Source of the DNA: Streptomyces fructofermentans
Lineage (GTDB): Bacteria; Actinomycetota; Actinomycetes; Streptomycetales; Streptomycetaceae
Reading direction: 5' to 3'
DNA: 64,000 nt
NCBI RefSeq assembly: GCF_014651055.1
Contig: NZ_BMWD01000006.1
Span: 300,816 to 364,815 of the forward strand
A program made the translations under genes and the position numbers. Under the pieces are notes generated by a model. The model searched no databases. It was not told the DNA's origin and worked only from the letters and a program-made list of their open reading frames with translations. Shown one piece after another: positions 51,512 to 60,833 of the stretch. Numbering within the stretch: position 1 is the first letter of the stretch; the number at the start of each line of letters is the position of its first letter.

Positions 51512-52444
51512 TCAGGCCCGCGAGCCGTCGTACGCGACTCCCGTCAACCGCTCCGACGCCTCCCAGAGCAGCCGTCCCGCCGTGTCGTCGAGCGTCCAGC
51601 GGGCCCGCCACGAGCGGGCCGGCGAGCCGCGCCAGCCGAGGATCGCGGGGCCGGTGAACGAGTCCGGCCGCACACCGGGGGCGGTCGCCGCGTACAGCGT
51701 GGGCAGGGCGCCCGCGTCGGCGGACTGGGCGACGACGCGGTTGCCGATCCGGAAGAGCCGCTCGGCCCCCGTGCGGCCCTCCATCCGCGGACCCGCCGCC
51801 TGGAGGTTGGTGGACGCGTAGCCGGGGTGCGCGGCCGCCGCCACGACGTCCGAGCCGGCCGCGGCGAGGCGGCGCGCCAGCTCGTGCACGAAGAGCAGGT
51901 TCGCGGTCTTCGAGCGCCCGTACGCCGTCCAACGCCCGTACGAGCGCTCGCAGTCGAGGTCGTCGAGGTCGATGTTCGACACCGCGTGCATCGCGCTCGA
52001 AAGGCTCACGACCCGGGCGCCGGGGGTGCCGAGCAGGGCCGGCAGCAGGAGTCCGGTGAGGGCGAAGTGCCCGAGGTGGTTGACCCCGAACTGCGTCTCG
52101 AAGCCGTCGGCGGTCCGCCCCGGCGGCAGCGCCATCACGCCCGCGTTGTTGACGAGCAGGTCCAGCCGGTCGTGCTCGCGCGCCTGGGCGGAAGCGAACT
52201 CCCGTACCGAGGACAGGTCTCCGAGGTCCAGCCGCCGGAACCCGGCGTCCGCGCCCGGCACTTCGGCGGTCAGCCGGGCCACCGCCTCCGTCCCGCGCGC
52301 CTCGCTGCGGCAGGCCAGCACCACCCGGGCGCCCCGCCGGGCCAGCTCGCGGGCTGTGACGTACCCGATCCCGCTGTTCGCCCCGGTGACGACGGCCGTG
52401 CGGCCGCTCTGGTCGGGGATGTCGTGCGCTTTCCAGCGGGTCAT
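51512..52444 (-). CDS. Short-chain dehydrogenase/reductase
   Basis: A 310-residue SDR. The cofactor motif TGANSGIG, NNAG (LLVNNAGVMA), a serine block VVSLSSAMH and the catalytic Y-x3-K (YGRSK) are present. The length and the SNIDLDDLD block resemble retinol dehydrogenase/protochlorophyllide-reductase-like SDRs. NADP(H) is likely from the basic residue after the first strand (ACRSEARG). Substrate unknown. It lies 123 bp downstream of nirD on the same strand but probably as a separate unit. Confidence 0.93.
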   Translation of the reverse strand: MTRWKAHDIPDQSGRTAVVTGANSGIGYVTARELARRGARVVLACRSEARGTEAVARLTAEVPGADAGFRRLDLGDLSSVREFASAQAREHDRLDLLVNNAGVMALPPGRTADGFETQFGVNHLGHFALTGLLLPALLGTPGARVVSLSSAMHAVSNIDLDDLDCERSYGRWTAYGRSKTANLLFVHELARRLAAAGSDVVAAAAHPGYASTNLQAAGPRMEGRTGAERLFRIGNRVVAQSADAGALPTLYAATAPGVRPDSFTGPAILGWRGSPARSWRARWTLDDTAGRLLWEASERLTGVAYDGSRA

Positions 52445-52567
52445 GGCCCTGGCTCCCTCGGCGTCGGGTGGGCCCCCACCCTATGAGGAGCGGCCCGCCG
52501 GGCACCCACCCCGGGCGGGTGGCCCGCCGCGCGTTCCGGTCGCGGTCCCGCGGGGACCGCCTGACCC

Positions 52568-52918
52568 TCAGCGCGTACGCACCTCGTACGTCGCCACCGC
52601 CACCGTCTCGTCGTCCAGGCACTGCCCGGACTCCAGATCGAAGCGCTGCTTCAGGAGCGGCGAGGCGACGAACGGGCGGCCCCGGTGGGTGCCGGTCAGC
52701 CCGCGGGACAGCACGGCGGCACCGGAGAACGGGTCGCAGTTGTCGATCGCGTACATGCGCCCCGCGCGGTCCAGGAACAGCGCCGCCTGGCGCCCGTCGG
52801 GCAGCAGGGCCGCCACCCCGCGCCCCGGCGTCAGCACGGTCGGGTCGCAGACCGTGAACCAGTCGTCGTCGAGCCGGAGTTGGAGCTTCAGGGCCGTCGT
52901 CTCTGGTGCGATGGTCAT
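52568..52918 (-). CDS. nirD: Nitrite reductase (NADH) small subunit
   Basis: A 116-residue NirD, a Rieske-fold subunit that lacks the usual cluster-binding Cys/His set, as normal for NirD. YAIDNCDPFSGAAVLSRG and VASPLLKQRFDLESGQCLDD are family landmarks. With NirB it reduces nitrite to ammonium in nitrogen assimilation. Its ATG overlaps the nirB stop (ATGA). Confidence 0.94.
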   Translation of the reverse strand: MTIAPETTALKLQLRLDDDWFTVCDPTVLTPGRGVAALLPDGRQAALFLDRAGRMYAIDNCDPFSGAAVLSRGLTGTHRGRPFVASPLLKQRFDLESGQCLDDETVAVATYEVRTR

Positions 52919-55551
52919 CGCTGGGCGCTTCCTTCCAGGAGGGGGGTCCCGCCCATCGGGGCGGAACCGAGGGCGCGGGGGCGCGTGCCGATGGCCAGCA
53001 GCGGCAGGTCGGGCTTGATCTGGTCGCGCTCGGGGACGAACCCGACGACGGGGTCGGGAGTGTCCGGCGCGTTCACGAAGGACACGAAGCGCGACAGCTT
53101 CTCGGGGTCGTTGATCGTCTCGGACCACTCGTCGCGGTAGGCGGCGACGTGCGCGGCCATCAGGGACTCCAGTTCCTCGCAGATGCCGAGGGAGTCGTGG
53201 ACCACCACGTCGCGCACGTGGTCGAGGCCGCCGGCGATCCGCTCCAGCCATGTGGAGGTGCGCTCCAGACGGTCGGCCGTGCGGATGTAGAACATCAGGA
53301 ACCGGTCGATCAGCCGGACCAGTTCGGCGTCCGACAGGTCCTGGGCGAGCAGGTCCGCGTGGCGCGGCGTCGCGCCGCCGTTGCCTCCCACGTACAGGTT
53401 CCAGCCGTTGGCCGTGGCGATCACACCGAAGTCCTTCGACTGGGCCTCGGCGCACTCGCGGGCGCACCCGGACACCGCCGACTTCAGTTTGTGCGGGGAC
53501 CTGAGCCCGCGGTAGCGCAGCTCCAGGTCGATGGCCATGCGCACCGAGTCCTGCACCCCGTACCGGCACCAGGTCTGCCCCACACAGGACTTCACCGTGC
53601 GCAGCGACTTCCCGTACGCGTGCCCCGACTCGAAGCCCGCGTCCACCAGCCGGGCCCAGATCAGCGGGAGCTGTTCGACGCGGGCGCCGAACATGTCGAT
53701 CCGCTGACCGCCCGTGATCTTGGTGTAGAGGCCGAAGTCCCGTGCCACCTCGCCGATCACGATGAGCTTCTCCGGAGTGATCTCGCCACCGGGGATGCGC
53801 GGCACGATCGAGTACGAGCCGTTCTTCTGGAGGTTGGCGAGGAAATGGTCGTTGGTGTCCTGGAGAGAGGCCTGCTCGCCGTCCAGGACATGGCCGTCCG
53901 CGCCGATCGTGGGCGCCAGCGAGGCGATGATCGAGCCGACCGCGGGCTTGCAGACCTCGCAGCCGTCGCCGCCGCGCGCGTCCTCGCGGCCGTGCCGGTC
54001 CAGGAGTTGCCGGTACGAGGTGACGCGCAGGGCGAGGACGATCTCGTACAGCTCCTCGCGGGTCTGCGCGAAGCAGCCGCACAGGCCCTTGTCGACCTCG
54101 ACGCCGCTCGCCTCCAGCTCGGCGGTGACGAGCTGGCCCAGTACCTTCACGCAACTGCCGCACCCGGTGCCGGCCTTGGTGCACTTCTTGACCTCGGGCA
54201 CCGTCGTGCACGCGTGCTCGGTGACCGCGCCGCGGACCGCTCCCTTGGTGACGTTGTGGCAGGAGCAGATGATCGCCTCGTCCGGCAGGGCGGACGGGCC
54301 GAGCTGGACGGGGGCGCCGGCGCCGGCCGGCAGGACCAGCTGCTCGGGGGCGACGGGCGGCACCGAGCCGGTGAAGGCGCGCAGGGTGCCGTAGGCGTCC
54401 GCGTCGCCGACCAGGATGCCGCCGAGCAGCCGCCCGTCCCGTCCGATGACCAGCTTCTTGTACGTGCCCGAGCGGGAGTCCGCGTAGACGACGTCCAGGC
54501 AGTCCTCGGCGGCCCCGTGCGCGTCGCCGAACGAGGCGACGTCGACGCCGAGGAGCTTCAGCTTGGTGGAGAGGTCTGCGCCGGTGAACGCGGCCTCGTC
54601 GGCGGCGATCGTCGCCGCCGCCGTCTCGGCCATCTCGTAGCCGGGCGCGACCAGTCCGTACACCCGGCCGTCAGAGGCCAGCGCGCACTCGCCGATCGCG
54701 AAGACGTGCGGGTCACCGACCGTGCGGCACTGCTCGTCGACGCTGATGCCGCCGCGCTCCCCCACGCTGAGCCCGCACTCCCGCGCGAGGGCGTCGCGAG
54801 GGCGCACCCCGGCCGAGAACACCACGAGGTCCGTGGCGATGGTCGAACCGTCGGAGAGCCTCATGCCCGTCACGGCGCCGTCGCCACCGGTCAGGATCTC
54901 CTGGGTACCGGTGCCGGTGTGGACGCTCAGGCCCATGTCCTCGATGGTGCGCAGCAGCGCCGCGCCGCCGCCCTCGTCGACCTGCACGGGCATCAGGCGC
55001 GGCGCGAACTCCACGATGTGCGTGCCGAGTCCGAGCCCCTTGAGGGCCCCGGCGGCCTCCAGGCCGAGCAGCCCGCCGCCGACCACGGCCCCGGTCGTCG
55101 CCCGGGCCTTCGCGTACTCCTCGATGGCGAGCAGGTCCTCGATGGTGCGGTAGACGAAGCAGCCGTCGGCGTCCTTGCCGGGCACGGGCGGCACGAAGGG
55201 GAACGAACCGGTGGCGAGGACCAGCGTGTCGTACGCGACGACCAGCCCGGAGCGAGCCGTCACCGTCCGCGCGTCCCGGTCGACGGCCGTGGCGGGGTCG
55301 CCCACGTGCAGTTCGATCCCGTGGTCCTCGATGAACTCCATGTCCGTCACGGACAGTTCCTCGGGGGTGCGGCCCGCGAAGTACGAGGTGAGCTGTACGC
55401 GGTCGTAGGCCGGGCGCGGCTCCTCGCAGAGCACGACCACGCGGTGCGTGGCGGTCAGGCCGCGTTCGGCGAGCGCTTCGAGGAAGCGCTGGCCGACCAT
55501 GCCGTGGCCGACGAGCACGATCGTGGGGGTGGCCCTCGGGGTGGCGGACAT
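52915..55551 (-). CDS. nirB: Nitrite reductase (NADH) large subunit
   Basis: An 878-residue assimilatory nitrite reductase. Order: FAD/NAD disulphide-reductase domain (about 1-390), two BFD-like [2Fe-2S] segments (CSCHNVTKG...GTGCGSC, and CGCF...GCEVC), ferredoxin-like half domains, and the sirohaem/[4Fe-4S] domain with CVGQTWCRYG and SGCARECAEAQ. It carries out six-electron reduction of nitrite to ammonium with NADH. It is the middle gene of a three-gene unit; its start shares a base with the upstream FAD gene stop (TGATG). A GlnR-type site leads the operon. Confidence 0.96.
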   Translation of the reverse strand: MSATPRATPTIVLVGHGMVGQRFLEALAERGLTATHRVVVLCEEPRPAYDRVQLTSYFAGRTPEELSVTDMEFIEDHGIELHVGDPATAVDRDARTVTARSGLVVAYDTLVLATGSFPFVPPVPGKDADGCFVYRTIEDLLAIEEYAKARATTGAVVGGGLLGLEAAGALKGLGLGTHIVEFAPRLMPVQVDEGGGAALLRTIEDMGLSVHTGTGTQEILTGGDGAVTGMRLSDGSTIATDLVVFSAGVRPRDALARECGLSVGERGGISVDEQCRTVGDPHVFAIGECALASDGRVYGLVAPGYEMAETAAATIAADEAAFTGADLSTKLKLLGVDVASFGDAHGAAEDCLDVVYADSRSGTYKKLVIGRDGRLLGGILVGDADAYGTLRAFTGSVPPVAPEQLVLPAGAGAPVQLGPSALPDEAIICSCHNVTKGAVRGAVTEHACTTVPEVKKCTKAGTGCGSCVKVLGQLVTAELEASGVEVDKGLCGCFAQTREELYEIVLALRVTSYRQLLDRHGREDARGGDGCEVCKPAVGSIIASLAPTIGADGHVLDGEQASLQDTNDHFLANLQKNGSYSIVPRIPGGEITPEKLIVIGEVARDFGLYTKITGGQRIDMFGARVEQLPLIWARLVDAGFESGHAYGKSLRTVKSCVGQTWCRYGVQDSVRMAIDLELRYRGLRSPHKLKSAVSGCARECAEAQSKDFGVIATANGWNLYVGGNGGATPRHADLLAQDLSDAELVRLIDRFLMFYIRTADRLERTSTWLERIAGGLDHVRDVVVHDSLGICEELESLMAAHVAAYRDEWSETINDPEKLSRFVSFVNAPDTPDPVVGFVPERDQIKPDLPLLAIGTRPRALGSAPMGGTPLLEGSAQR

Positions 55552-56780
55552 CAGGAGCCTCCATCGTTGGTGAGCAGGTGGAGCAGCGGAGCGCCGTCCG
55601 TGGGGAGCGGCTCCGCTCCCTCCCAGGCGCGGGCGAGCGCGCCGACGGTGCCGAGTTCGCCGACGAGCACGCCGCCGACCAGCCGGTCGTCGCGCACGAC
55701 GACCTTGCGGTAGGTGCCGCGGGTGGCGTCGGCGAGCTGGATCACGTCGTCGCCCGGACGGGGCGTGGGCTCGCCGAAGGCGGCGAGGTCGAGCGGGGTG
55801 CCGGAGGCGAGGGTCAGCCGGGTCAGGGCGCGGGTCCCGGTGTAGCCGGCGGCGGTGCCGGCCGCCGCGGTGCCGGCCAGCAGCCCGGCCAGTACCTCGG
55901 CCTGTTCGAGCGCGGGCGCCGCCAGGCCGTAGACCCGGCCGTCGTGCTGCGCGCAGTCGCCGATCGCCCGGATGTTCGGGTCGGAGGTGCGCAGTTCGTC
56001 GTCGACGATGACGCCCCTGTGCACGGCGAGCCCGGCGTCCTGTGCCAGCCCCACCCGCGGGTGCACGCCGCAGGCGAGGACCACGAGGTCGGCGCCGAGG
56101 GTGTAGCCGTCGGCCATCTCGACCGAGCGCACCGCGCCGCCGACGCAGCGCACACCGCGGACCCGGCACTCGGTGTGCACCTCGACGCCCCGGTCCTTCA
56201 GGTGCCGCAGCACCAGCGCGGACGCCGGCGGGTCGAGCTGCCGTTCCATCAGCCGCTCGGACTGCTGGGCGAGCACCACCTGGGCGCCGCGTTCGGCGAG
56301 CGCCCGGGCGGCCGAGACCCCGAGGAGGCCCCCGCCGATCACGACGGCCCTGACCCCGGGGCGCACGGCGCCGGACAGGCCCAGGCAGTCGTCCATCGTG
56401 CGGAACGCGTGGATGCCCTCCGGGAGTTCGTGCCGGTCGGGGGAGAACAGGCCGCGCAGCGGCGGCAGCACGGGGTTGGAGCCGGTGGCGAGGACCAGCG
56501 TGTCGTACGCGATCGCCGACCCGTCGGCGAAGTGGACCCGCCGCTCCGCGCGGTCGACGCGCACCGCGCGACCGCGGGTCAGCCGCTCGGGCGACGGCAG
56601 CGCGATGACCTCCGGCGCGTACCGGCCGGCCAGGACCTCCGCGAGCAGGACCCGGTTGTACGGGGTGTGCTCCTCGTCGCCGACGAGCACGGCGGGCACG
56701 CCGAGCTCTGCGAGCCTGCGGGCGAGCCGTACGCCCGCGAGGCCGGCGCCGATCACCACCACACGCGAATTCGAGGTCAT
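55551..56780 (-). CDS. NAD(P)/FAD-dependent oxidoreductase of the nitrite reductase operon
   Basis: A 409-residue flavoprotein with VVIGAGLAGVRLARRLAELG (FAD), VIGGGLLGVSAARALAERG (NAD(P)) and AIGDCAQHDGRVYGL. It resembles the N-terminal reductase half of NirB and of assimilatory nitrate reductase partners (NasB-like), so it may shuttle electrons to nitrate or nitrite reductase. It is the first gene of the unit with nirB and nirD, and lies 23 bp downstream of a GlnR-type box. No nitrate reductase large subunit lies in the window. Confidence 0.9.
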   Translation of the reverse strand: MTSNSRVVVIGAGLAGVRLARRLAELGVPAVLVGDEEHTPYNRVLLAEVLAGRYAPEVIALPSPERLTRGRAVRVDRAERRVHFADGSAIAYDTLVLATGSNPVLPPLRGLFSPDRHELPEGIHAFRTMDDCLGLSGAVRPGVRAVVIGGGLLGVSAARALAERGAQVVLAQQSERLMERQLDPPASALVLRHLKDRGVEVHTECRVRGVRCVGGAVRSVEMADGYTLGADLVVLACGVHPRVGLAQDAGLAVHRGVIVDDELRTSDPNIRAIGDCAQHDGRVYGLAAPALEQAEVLAGLLAGTAAAGTAAGYTGTRALTRLTLASGTPLDLAAFGEPTPRPGDDVIQLADATRGTYRKVVVRDDRLVGGVLVGELGTVGALARAWEGAEPLPTDGAPLLHLLTNDGGS

Positions 56781-56802
56781 GACCGCAGCGTGCGGTGCCG
56801 GT

Positions 56803-56840
56803 GTTACCCGGCAGCATCACGACTGTTTCCCGTGGGGAAC
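56803..56840 (-). promoter_or_regulatory. GlnR-type binding site before the nitrite reductase operon
   Basis: On the minus strand four 5-mers are spaced exactly 6 nt apart: GTTCC, GAAAC, GATGC, GTAAC. This follows the Streptomyces GlnR pattern gTnAC-n6-GaAAC repeated twice (one perfect b-site, the others with one to three changes). GlnR activation under nitrogen limitation fits the nirBD genes. The consensus is from memory. Confidence 0.7.
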
Positions 56841-57060
56841 GCTGCCCTCAGCGGCACCGGGACGGCGGTGTGAGGGTTCTCGGCGGGCCGTACGGGGGCC
56901 CGGTGAGCCGGCGCCGGGGGAGTGGGCGGGGCCCCGGCGCGGCCCTTGCCGGGAGGTGGCGTGAATGGCCCCGCGCGGGGAGAACACCAAGCTCAGAAGT
57001 CCCTCAAGCTTCACCGGGACTCATGGACGCCGCGTCCGTCCCGTCCTTAGAGTCGCGATC

Positions 57061-57843
57061 ATGCCCGACATATCGCTGACCATGGTCGTCGTCCTCTGCC
57101 TTGCCGCACTCGCCGCGGGCTGGATCGACGCCGTGGTGGGCGGCGGCGGGCTCCTGCTGCTGCCCGCGCTGCTGCTCGGCCTGCCGAACTCGGCGTCGGC
57201 GGCCCAGTACGCGCTCGGCACCAACAAGGCCGTGGCGATCGTCGGGACGACGGGCGCGGCGGTCACCTACGCGCGAAAGGCCCCCGTGGACGTCCGTACG
57301 GCCGTCCGGATCGGGCTGGCCGCGCTCGCCGGGTCCACGGCCGGGGCGTTCGTCGCCGCGGGAATGAGCACCGAGGTGCTGAAGCCGGTCGTCATGGTGG
57401 TCCTGCTCGGCGTCGGCACGTTCGTGATCATGCGACCCGCGTTCGGCTCGGCGCCCTCGTCCGCGCCCGTCACCCCGCGCCGGGTGCTCGCGGCGATCGG
57501 GCTCGCGGGGCTCGGCATCGGCTTCTACGACGGTCTCGTCGGACCCGGCACGGGCACGTTCCTCGTGCTCGCGCTCACCGCGCTCCTGCACCTCGACCTG
57601 GTGACCGCCTCCGCCACCGCGAAGATCGTCAACTGCTGCACCAACGCGGGCGCGCTCGCGATGTTCGCCTGGAAGGGCACGGTCTTCTGGCAGCTCGCCG
57701 CGCTGATGGCGGTCTTCAACCTGGTGGGCGGCACGGTCGGCGCGCGCACCGCCCTCAAGAAGGGCAGTTCGTTCGTACGGGGCGTGCTGCTGACCGTGGT
57801 CTTCGCGCTGGTCGCGAAGCTCGCCTACGACTTCTGGCTCTGA
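57061..57843 (+). CDS. TauE/SafE family membrane permease
   Basis: A 260-residue membrane protein with about seven to eight helices. The N-terminal GWIDAVVGGGGLLLLPALLLGL and internal GFYDGLVGPGTGTFLVLAL repeats are the TauE/SafE hallmark. Members export sulfite, sulfoacetate or other organic anions. It is divergent from the nitrite reductase operon, so anion export linked to that metabolism is conceivable but unproven. ATG 57061 is the first in-frame start before the first helix. Confidence 0.92.
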   Translation: MPDISLTMVVVLCLAALAAGWIDAVVGGGGLLLLPALLLGLPNSASAAQYALGTNKAVAIVGTTGAAVTYARKAPVDVRTAVRIGLAALAGSTAGAFVAAGMSTEVLKPVVMVVLLGVGTFVIMRPAFGSAPSSAPVTPRRVLAAIGLAGLGIGFYDGLVGPGTGTFLVLALTALLHLDLVTASATAKIVNCCTNAGALAMFAWKGTVFWQLAALMAVFNLVGGTVGARTALKKGSSFVRGVLLTVVFALVAKLAYDFWL

Positions 57844-58014
57844 GCCCGGGGCGCGCACGCTCGGGCCCACGTACGCGAACGCCGCAGGGGCCCGGCGGGC
57901 GGGGCGTCCCGCGGACCGGCACCCGAGCGGCGCGCCGCACCCGGGCCCGTACCCCCTGCGGCCCGCACACCCCGCACACCCCGTACCCCCGTGCGCCCGG
58001 ACCCCGTGCCCGCG

Positions 58015-58707
58015 TCAGCGGCTGCCCGTCAGGTGGGCGAAGACGACCACGTTGCCCCGGTAGCCGGTCGCCGCCGAGTATCCGCCGCCGCAGGTGATCA
58101 CCCGCAGTTCCGGGCGCCGGGCGGCCCCGTACACCTTCTCGTCCGGGAAGTCCCCGGCGTCGTACACCTCGACCGCGTCCACCGTGAACAGCGCGACGGT
58201 GCCGTCCCGGCGGGCGACCTCGATCGTGCTGTCCCGCCGCAGTGCGCCGAGGCGGTAGAAGACGGCGGGACCCTCGGCGTTGTCGACGTGCCCGGCGACG
58301 ATCGCCGTGCCCCGCTCACCGGGCGTGGTGCCCGCCTCGTACCACCCGGCGAGGTTCTTCCTGGCGGCGGGCGGCACGTCGAGGCTGCCCTGCGGGGTGA
58401 GACCGAGGCCCATGAGGGGCGCGTCCACCCGGATCGACGGGATGCGGACGCGGTCGGGCGGTGAGGGCGGCAACGCGGGGGCGGCGGGCCGGTCGGGACC
58501 GCCGTCCGAGCGGGCCTGCGAGGCCGAGGGCTGCGGCGGGGCGTGCGTCTCGGAGCCGCTGTGCAGCAGCCAGGCGCCGCAGACCAGGGAGGCGGCGGTC
58601 ACGGACGAGACGAGGGGGACGGCGCCCGCGCGGACCGTGCCGGGCCGCCGCGCCGGGCGGAGGCGGCGACCGGGGAGGAACCGGCGGCCTGCGGGGAACC
58701 GGCGCAC
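58015..58707 (-). CDS. Class F sortase
   Basis: A 230-residue sortase: basic N-terminus, one membrane helix (about 32-49), a proline-rich linker, and a catalytic domain with H140 (AGHVD), C206 (VITCGGGY) and R217. The short size and GY after TCGG fit actinobacterial class F sortases, whose substrates are poorly known. GTG 58707 follows AAGGAGG. The gene upstream on the same strand encodes a surface-type protein that is a likely substrate. Confidence 0.92.
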   Translation of the reverse strand: MRRFPAGRRFLPGRRLRPARRPGTVRAGAVPLVSSVTAASLVCGAWLLHSGSETHAPPQPSASQARSDGGPDRPAAPALPPSPPDRVRIPSIRVDAPLMGLGLTPQGSLDVPPAARKNLAGWYEAGTTPGERGTAIVAGHVDNAEGPAVFYRLGALRRDSTIEVARRDGTVALFTVDAVEVYDAGDFPDEKVYGAARRPELRVITCGGGYSAATGYRGNVVVFAHLTGSR

Positions 58708-58840
58708 GCGCGCCTCCTTCCTGGGCGTGGGCCTGCGGCCCCGCGAACGCTTCCGTCCCGCGTCCCCCTCCGGGCCGCGAGGGGCGTCGGGTCCGGAGGG
58801 GGAGGGGACGGCGGTACCGGTGGACAGCGGAGTGTGTCCG

Positions 58841-59584
58841 TCAGATCCCGTCGCCTCTCGCCCGGCGATGCAGGAGCCAGGTACCGCCCGCGGCGGCGAC
58901 GGCCAGGGCCGCCACTCCCGCCGCGGTCTGCACGGGGTCGGGGCCGAGTGCGCCGCCGACCCCCGTCTTCACGCTTCCCTTCGGGTGGACCCCGCCGGGC
59001 GCGGTGCTCCCGACGGGGCCGACGCTCCCGTCGGTCCGTCCGGTGGTCCCGGCCTCCGGGGCCGTCCCCGGCCGCGTCTCCTCGCCGGTCCTCCCCGGCC
59101 CGCCGCTCTCCCGCGGCCCGTCCGCCGCCCGGGACCCGTCGCTCGCGCGCGGCTCGGCCGGCTTCCGCGACTCCTCTGCCCCGCTGGTCTCGCCCGCGCC
59201 GCCCGTCCGCGCGGCCCCGGGGGTCTCCCGGCCGGAGGTGAGCGTGACCACCAGGTCGCCGGCCAGTCGCTTGCCGCCGGAGCAGCGCGCGACGATCTCG
59301 TACGTGCCCGGCTGCGCGGACGGCGGCACCGTGAACTGCCCGACCGCGTCGCCCTCGTGCTGGCTGGGCGTCACGGCGAAGTCGCCCGCGCCGACGGCTC
59401 CCGCGTCACCCGAGACCGACTCGTCCGCGCCGCACCCCGCCGTGTTCACGGTGACCTCCGCCCCGGGGGCGACGGCGGCCGGGTACACCTCCAGGGATCC
59501 GGCGTCCGCCCCGTACGCGGGCGCGGCCGCGAACCCCGCCGCGACGACGAGCGCGGTACCGGTCAGTAGACGGGCTGGGCGCAT
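58841..59584 (-). CDS. Probable sortase F substrate, surface protein
   Basis: A 247-residue exported protein: signal peptide (about 1-25), a beta-sandwich of about 100 residues with two cysteines (NTAGCG, VARCSG), a long Gly/Pro/Arg/Thr-rich spacer, then KGSVKTGVGG (about 202-211), a hydrophobic helix (about 217-238) and a basic tail HRRARGDGI. The tail order is that of a sortase substrate, but the motif is VKTG rather than LPxTG or LAxTG. Its partner class F sortase lies 133 bp downstream. ATG 59584 starts the signal peptide. Confidence 0.75.
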   Translation of the reverse strand: MRPARLLTGTALVVAAGFAAAPAYGADAGSLEVYPAAVAPGAEVTVNTAGCGADESVSGDAGAVGAGDFAVTPSQHEGDAVGQFTVPPSAQPGTYEIVARCSGGKRLAGDLVVTLTSGRETPGAARTGGAGETSGAEESRKPAEPRASDGSRAADGPRESGGPGRTGEETRPGTAPEAGTTGRTDGSVGPVGSTAPGGVHPKGSVKTGVGGALGPDPVQTAAGVAALAVAAAGGTWLLHRRARGDGI

Positions 59585-59855
59585 CGTGCTCCTCCGGGAA
59601 GGCACGGCCCGCGGCACCCCCATGTGCCGCTGCGTCGGTCGTGCCCTGCTTCTTCGAGGTAAGGGGCAGTCGACGGCGCTCGCCTTCTGATGGCGCGTCA
59701 GAAACGCGGTGAACCGGGGCCGGACGGGAGCGCGCGATGCCGCGCCCGCCGGTGTTTCAGCAGGTCACCGCCTCCCTTCCGGCGCGCGGGAGGAGAGAAC
59801 GCGAAGCCGGAGGGCGGCACGTGTGAACGGGTGACCGGCGCACCGGGGCCGCGGC

Positions 59856-59883
59856 TTGACCTCAAGTTTGATTGAGGTACGAG
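59856..59883 (+). promoter_or_regulatory. SoxR box and promoter of the flavin reductase gene
   Basis: CCTCAA-GTTTGA-TTGAGG (59860-59877) matches the 18-bp SoxR dyad. It overlaps TTGACC (59856) and ends just before TACGAG (59878), the overlong-spacer layout typical of MerR-family activation. In S. coelicolor the SoxR regulon, as I remember it, includes an NADPH-dependent FMN reductase gene in this chromosomal position. Confidence 0.8.
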
Positions 59884-59893
59884 GGTGTTCCCC

Positions 59894-60610
59894 ATGACCC
59901 CAGCCACGGATGCCCCCGCCGCCCCCGCCTCCTCCGCCGGACCCGTCCCCGCCCCCGCCGCGCCCGGGACCGCCCCCGACCGCGGCGGCCCGGCGCCGGC
60001 TCCCTCCCGCGACCCCGTACCGGCCTCCGTCCCCCGCCCGTCCAGGGTCGCCGTCATCGTCGGCAGCAACCGGGAGGGACGCTTCGGCCCCGTCGTCGCG
60101 GACTGGCTCCTCGGCCACCTGGGCGACCGCGCCGACCTCGTGGCGGACGTCGTCGACACGGCGGACACCCGGCTCCCGACGGCTCTCTCGCACTCCCCGT
60201 CCCCCGAGGTCGCCGCCGAGCTGGCCAAGGTGACGCCGAAGCTAGCGGACGCGGAGGCGTTCGTCGTCCTCACTCCCGAGTACAACCACTCGTTCCCAGC
60301 CGCCCTGAAGGCCCTCGTCGACTGGCACTACGCCGAGTGGCGCGCCAAGCCCGTCGCCTTCGTCTCCTACGGCGGCGTCTCGGGCGGTCTGCGTGCCGTC
60401 GAGCAGCTCCGCCAGGTCTTCGCGGAGCTCCACGCCGTCACCGTCCGCGACTCCGTGTCCTTCCACAACGCCGGCGCGTCCTTCGACGAGCTCGGCCGCC
60501 ACCGGGACCCGGCGGCGGCGGACGCGGCGGCGAAGGTGATGCTCGACCGGCTGGTGTGGTGGGCGCTGGCGCTGCGCGACGCGAAGTCCGTCCGTCCGTA
60601 CGAGGGTTAG
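59894..60610 (+). CDS. NADPH-dependent FMN reductase (SoxR regulon member)
   Basis: A 238-residue flavoprotein. After an Ala/Pro-rich N-terminal extension (about 1-48) the flavodoxin-like core starts with VAVIVGSNREGRFGP; LTPEYNHSFPAALKALVDW and SYGGVSGGLRAVEQLR are the flavin-binding loops. It reduces flavins or quinone-like compounds with NADPH. A SoxR box 17 bp upstream predicts induction by redox-active compounds such as endogenous pigments. A GTG at 59885 in the same frame is an alternative start. Confidence 0.92.
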   Translation: MTPATDAPAAPASSAGPVPAPAAPGTAPDRGGPAPAPSRDPVPASVPRPSRVAVIVGSNREGRFGPVVADWLLGHLGDRADLVADVVDTADTRLPTALSHSPSPEVAAELAKVTPKLADAEAFVVLTPEYNHSFPAALKALVDWHYAEWRAKPVAFVSYGGVSGGLRAVEQLRQVFAELHAVTVRDSVSFHNAGASFDELGRHRDPAAADAAAKVMLDRLVWWALALRDAKSVRPYEG

Positions 60611-60833
60611 CGGGTGCCCCTCCGGATCGGTCCGGTGCTGTTCGGCGCGACGCGGATGAGCGCGGCCGAGGGCGGCCGCGAGCCGGGCCGACCGATCCGG
60701 ACGGCACCCCCCGGGGCCGCCGGACCGTGCGCGGCGCGCCCGGCCGGCGGCGACGCGGCGGCCGGGCGCGGCCCACCGGCCGCCTGTGCCCCGTCCCGGG
60801 CGCCCCGGGCCCGCGCGGCGGCGGCCGGACTGA

